Positions 22,504 through 25,168 of a DNA stretch of 25,168 bases are shown one piece after another (within the stretch, counting starts at the first letter, position 1; the number at the start of each line of letters is the position of its first letter). Below the pieces are notes generated by a model. That model was not told where the DNA came from, did not search any database, and saw only the letters and a list, made by a program, of their open reading frames with translations. The translations under genes were made by a program, and so were the position numbers. The stretch lies in NCBI GenBank assembly GCA_009778055.1, contig WRKN01000008.1:1-25168 (forward strand), read 5' to 3'. The stretch is from Synergistaceae bacterium. GTDB taxonomy: Bacteria > Synergistota > Synergistia > Synergistales > Aminobacteriaceae.

Positions 22504-23247
22504 ATGAAAGACACGATTTACTACATTGGCGGCTCCAAAGGCGGCGTGGGCAAAAGTATCATCACAACGGTGCTGATTCAGTTCCTCATCGACCGCTACG
22601 GCGAGAAAAAGACAATCCACCTCGTAGAAACGGACGAAAGCAACCCGGACGTGGGCAGGATATACAACGGGAAAATTCCGGTCACTCCCCTCGTTCTCGA
22701 TGAGCGGGAAACCGGCTGGATAACGTTATTCGAGCTTCTGGAAAAGAACGAGAACACAATATTCGTCGTCAACAGCGCGGCGAGAAGCAGCCGTGGCATT
22801 GAGGTAAACGGGGAGAATTTTTCGCTGGCGCTTCAAGACCAGTCCGTCCCTTATGACCTCGTGACATTCTGGCCGATAAACCGGCAGTTGGATTGCGTCA
22901 ACCTGCTCATGGACTACCTGAGGGTCATACGTTACGGCCCTGTCTTTACCATCCGTAACACCTATTGGGGGGAACCCAAGGATTTCCTTATCTACAACGC
23001 GATGGTGAGCAAGGCAAAAAACAAGGAACTGGCACAGTCCCGGATAAACGGCGTACTGGACTTCCCATCTTTGAACGACCTGATAACGCTCCAGTTTTAT
23101 TCCTACGGAAAGACAATCCCGGAGGTGGCCGAAATGCTGAACGCTTTCATGCGGCAAATTTTTCTTACCTGGAGGAACAGGGCGTATGAAATGTTTGAAA
23201 GCACGGGACTTTTCACCGATGAAACCTCGGAACAAAACGCAAGCTGA
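22504..23247 (+). CDS. ParA/MinD-family ATPase (StbB/TraL-like)
   Basis: The 247-aa protein has the deviant Walker A KGGVGKS at residues 12-18 within YYIGGSKGGVGKSIITTVL, and HLVETDESNPDVGRIY, an A'-like Asp segment. The remaining sequence (LVTFWPINRQLDCVNLLMDY, VRNTYWGEPKDF-like region) is more like the StbB/TraL ATPases of mobilizable plasmids than chromosomal Soj/ParA. Length matches. ATG 22504 has a GAAGG site; the gene lies between the 152-aa protein and a membrane protein, consistent with a partition or transfer-positioning module. No parB-type gene is next to it. Confidence 0.82.
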   Translation: MKDTIYYIGGSKGGVGKSIITTVLIQFLIDRYGEKKTIHLVETDESNPDVGRIYNGKIPVTPLVLDERETGWITLFELLEKNENTIFVVNSAARSSRGIEVNGENFSLALQDQSVPYDLVTFWPINRQLDCVNLLMDYLRVIRYGPVFTIRNTYWGEPKDFLIYNAMVSKAKNKELAQSRINGVLDFPSLNDLITLQFYSYGKTIPEVAEMLNAFMRQIFLTWRNRAYEMFESTGLFTDETSEQNAS

Positions 23248-23258
23248 GGTGAGCATGA

Positions 23259-23915
23259 ATGTCAAACTTTGAGAATACGTTACGGGAGTCGTCGCTGGCA
23301 ATATTGAGGCGGGAACTGACGGAGAGCGAGAGGATAGAGTTTTTGGAACTGGCCGGGGCCATCGGCATGAATAGCGTTGAGGATTACATGTACATGCTGA
23401 TGATCTTCAAGCGTAACGAGGACAAGATAAGCGCGCAAATGGACTCCTTCAAAAAGGAAATGAAAGCGCGGTTCGATGAAATGGGCTTTCTTGAAAAGAA
23501 AATCGACGGCACACTCGAAAAAACGCTTGAAAACATGCTCGGCAAGGGTGCGGAGAAGATAGGGTACGCTATGGGTAGAGATATAGCGGACTCGGCCAAA
23601 GAGGTACTCAAAAGGAACGGAGAACTTCATTTTCTGAGAGGGCAGGTTGTAAGCGTTTGCATTGTTGCGCTTATGGCAACCTTGGCGTATTGGCTCGGCA
23701 GAGCCGGTGTTTTTAGCTTCGGTGAGAGGGGGAGTTTTCTCAAGGCTTTTTTCTGGCTTCCCGCAGGCGGGGTGATGGCTCTATGCAGCCTGGCTTACAC
23801 TTTTGTGTGGTATTTCGAGCATGAGTGGCGGATAAGTGAGTATCTCAGTTATAAAATAAATTTTGCGTTGCAGATACTCGTTTTTTTGGCGCTACTGATT
23901 TGCATATTTGCTTAG
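23259..23915 (+). CDS. Coiled-coil membrane protein of the mobile element
   Basis: The 218-aa product has a helical, charged N-terminal half (residues 1-125, including EDKISAQMDSFKKEMKARFD, a likely coiled coil) followed by three hydrophobic segments: about 130-147 (VVSVCIVALMATLAYWLG), about 162-183 (LKAFFWLPAGGVMALCSLAY) and about 200-218 (FALQILVFLALLICIFA). ATG 23259 has a strong GAGGTGAG just before it and lies 11 bp after the ATPase gene, so both are probably co-expressed. A membrane protein behind a TraL-like ATPase is a common arrangement in mobilizable elements. No family name can be given with confidence. Confidence 0.7.
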   Translation: MSNFENTLRESSLAILRRELTESERIEFLELAGAIGMNSVEDYMYMLMIFKRNEDKISAQMDSFKKEMKARFDEMGFLEKKIDGTLEKTLENMLGKGAEKIGYAMGRDIADSAKEVLKRNGELHFLRGQVVSVCIVALMATLAYWLGRAGVFSFGERGSFLKAFFWLPAGGVMALCSLAYTFVWYFEHEWRISEYLSYKINFALQILVFLALLICIFA

Positions 23916-23923
23916 GGCAGCAC

Positions 23924-23950
23924 GGCGGCTCGGTGACGAGCCGCCATATT
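23924..23950 (+). terminator. Terminator closing the mobilization/partition genes
   Basis: GGCGGCTCG (23924-23932) pairs perfectly with CGAGCCGCC (23937-23945) around a GTGA tetraloop, 9 bp after the preceding stop. The tail is A/T-rich (ATATTTAT) rather than a pure T-run. Confidence 0.65.
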
Positions 23951-24001
23951 TATAAAGAAAAATTTGGAACATATTTCAATATGGGTTTATAATCTTAACG
24001 A

Positions 24002-24700
24002 TATTTTGAGCGGTTCATGCAAGCCTTTCTGAAAACTTACCCGATTTACGAAGGGAAATTTGCGAACGTGTGGCTGTAGAACGAGTTCCCTTATCGTAAA
24101 TTTGATGTGGAGAAGGGTAAAAGCTATTCTTTTTCTGAGGATTTTATTTTTGATAGAATGTATTCCCATTTCATAGGCAATGGTGCTATTTCAATCGTGA
24201 AATGAATAACTGCGTTTACCAACTTCCCAATATCTTCCCAACACCCAAACAGAAAAACAAAGTCATTTACGTGTCGGGAATTGGCGGCGAAAAACAACAA
24301 ACAACTCTTATGACGGATACAATTCCAGACTTGAATTGCCTTGACACAGGGATTCAATGTTTCCTCCTCTATTACCCTGGGCTCCCGGTAATTGTAATGA
24401 TGAAGTTGCTAACCTCATATCCATCAATGATTTCCTACAACGAGGGCTCGTTATAAAGTGCAATTTGTAACGATGCGTTTTCAATTTGAATACCCGCCAA
24501 GCGTTGATATCAATAGGCTTATATCAAACCTCGTTACAACAGTGCCGGGAATCCAGGTATTACTACAAAAAAGAGAACACCAGCAATTGTCGCTGTTCGA
24601 TGCCGAACGAGAGTACATACGCCGCAACGGAGTGACGGATTTCATCCTGAACGAATGCTGCGTACGATACGCTCCCAAGAAGACGGAACATCTGTTCTGT
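24002..24700 (+). pseudogene. Decayed Type ISP restriction-modification gene (N-terminal stub joined to C-terminal fragments)
   Basis: Pieces of one large enzyme remain in three frames. From about 24017, FLKTYPIYEGKFANVWL reads to a TAG at 24077-24079 where family members have Trp, then continues NEFPYRK: this is the N-terminus of Type ISP enzymes (nuclease-helicase-methylase-specificity fusions). The sequence then jumps to the C-terminal domain: FPFHRQWCYFNREMNN, VYQLPNIFPTPKQKN, IYVSGIGG and TLMTDTIPDLN (about 24160-24360), which match the family's 'YRPF..QWLYFDR ... VYQLP.IFPTP ... SG.G ... IPDL' series. After a frame change, LFDAEREYIRRNGVTDFIL appears at about 24593-24650, matching a region normally just downstream. 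Nuclease, helicase and methylase domains are missing. It cannot make active enzyme. Identification is from recalled family motifs. Confidence 0.7.
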
Positions 24701-24753
24701 CAAGGTATTTCTCAAATTTTTGTATGCGTTCATATAAACTTTACAATTTCTTC

Positions 24754-24782
24754 TTGACAAAGTTCGTCCATGCGTATATCAT
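24754..24782 (+). promoter_or_regulatory. Near-consensus promoter for the HTH-methyltransferase genes
   Basis: A perfect TTGACA (24754-24759) is 17 bp from TATCAT (24777-24782), placing the transcript start about 25-30 bp before the HTH gene. Confidence 0.8.
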
Positions 24783-24815
24783 ATATATTGAGAAATTGTG
24801 TTGGAGGTGCTTGTT

Positions 24816-25025
24816 TTGAAATATATGACTACCCAAGAAACCGCAATAAAATGGGGCGTTACGCAACGCAGAATCCAAGCCATGTGCGAAAAAGGTAAAA
24901 TACCTACTGCGGAACGGATCGGGTTATTTTGGGTAATACCCAAAGGAACACCTAAGCCATCGGACGGTAGAACACGACCCATGCGAAACATTAGCTCACA
25001 TATCGTTGTTGTTGCGGCAGAGTAA
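24816..25025 (+). CDS. Small helix-turn-helix protein upstream of a DNA methyltransferase
   Basis: The 69-aa product is a MerR-like/excisionase-type HTH: MTTQETAIKWGVTQRRIQAM, CEKGKIPTAERIGLFWVIP and a GTPKPSDGRTR end. This compact pattern ('TT.E.A..WG...R.I...C..G.I..A.R.G..W.IP..T.KP.DGR') is common in small regulators next to R-M and toxin-antitoxin genes. I take TTG 24816 as start because GGAGGTG (24803-24809) is 6 bases upstream; ATG 24825 is an alternative. It lies 38 bp before the methyltransferase gene under one strong promoter, so it may act as a controller-type regulator of that system, though it is not a classical C-protein. Confidence 0.75.
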   Translation: MKYMTTQETAIKWGVTQRRIQAMCEKGKIPTAERIGLFWVIPKGTPKPSDGRTRPMRNISSHIVVVAAE

Positions 25026-25063
25026 TTAGCAATCAAAAAATTATATATAGGGGAGGTATCGGT

Positions 25064-25168
25064 ATGACCGCGAACAAGCAAAACTTGTCCTGCTCCGTTG
25101 TTTCGTACTTTTGTGGGTGTGGCGGGTTAGATTTGGGCTTCCGTGGCAACTTTAGATACCGCGATGAG
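25064..25168 (+). CDS. C5-cytosine DNA methyltransferase, N-terminal fragment (runs off window)
   Basis: The frame starts at ATG 25064 with GGGGAGG at 25050-25056 and is open to the window end (35 codons). SVVSYFCGCGGLDLGFRG is motif I of C5-cytosine methyltransferases (F.G.GG...G), the S-adenosylmethionine-binding loop, at the expected place about 12 residues from the N-terminus. The catalytic PC motif and target-recognition region lie outside. Whether a restriction enzyme follows cannot be seen. It sits behind the HTH gene and probably shares its promoter. Confidence 0.85.
   Translation, partial: MTANKQNLSCSVVSYFCGCGGLDLGFRGNFRYRDE

Noticed and set aside
24202..24757. Two separate small hypothetical genes at 24202-24456 and 24458-24757
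   Set aside because: Their sequences match successive parts of one Type ISP enzyme and neither has a good ribosome binding site, so they are better read as pieces of one pseudogene.
1..25168. CRISPR array
   Set aside because: No regularly spaced repeats of 23-40 bp were seen; the repeats found are short, few and irregular.

Overview
The window looks like a bacterial chromosome (moderate-to-high GC, strong Shine-Dalgarno sites, tight operons) carrying an integrated accessory element in its right third. The left 16.3 kb fits an anaerobic amino-acid or propionate fermenter with a Gram-negative-type envelope: a split B12-dependent methylmalonyl-CoA mutase with its MeaB chaperone, an EutT-type cobalamin adenosyltransferase, a phosphate butyryltransferase and a 4Fe-4S protein. 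Synergistota is my best guess from gene style, but no marker gene here proves it.

Left region (1-3230): the end of an M23 peptidase converges on a cobalamin adenosyltransferase. Divergent from that is a bacterial Ro60 (TROVE + vWA) gene with its own terminator, then about 130 bp that could hold a small RNA, a second (bidirectional) terminator, and a Cys-rich 4Fe-4S protein on the minus strand.

Mutase region (3360-8461, minus strand): exported TPR/beta-propeller protein, mutase catalytic subunit, mutase B12-binding subunit, meaB, spaced 9-17 bp and probably one operon. A 107-bp MITE-like element with perfect 16-bp inverted ends sits exactly in the meaB stop codon. Divergent from this operon is a membrane-anchored TerB_N-domain protein, whose 3' end overlaps a triple-PAS protein on the other strand. 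The PAS gene is the last gene of a second minus-strand operon: PHP/SMC-like ATPase (TrlF-like), ptb-type acyltransferase, PAS.

A small exported protein and a tRNA-Thr(GGT) gene with promoter and terminator close the core region. Downstream of the tRNA the content changes to mobile-element genes: direct repeats, a strong promoter with a structured leader, then a translationally coupled run: small membrane protein, AlpA-like HTH, HTH replication protein, 43-aa protein, DnaB/RecA-fold ATPase, MobC-like protein, MOBP-type relaxase with an LPD7 domain. After a purine-rich repeat patch come a 152-aa protein, a ParA/StbB-like ATPase and a coiled-coil membrane protein, ended by a terminator. This reads as a mobilizable element that uses tRNA-Thr as its site. 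No integrase or second attachment site lies in the window, so the far end is outside it.

The last 1.2 kb is restriction-modification cargo: a heavily decayed Type ISP restriction-modification gene (N-terminal stub joined to C-terminal pieces by a large deletion, with a nonsense codon and frameshifts), followed by an intact HTH gene with a near-consensus promoter and the start of a C5-cytosine DNA methyltransferase that runs off the window.
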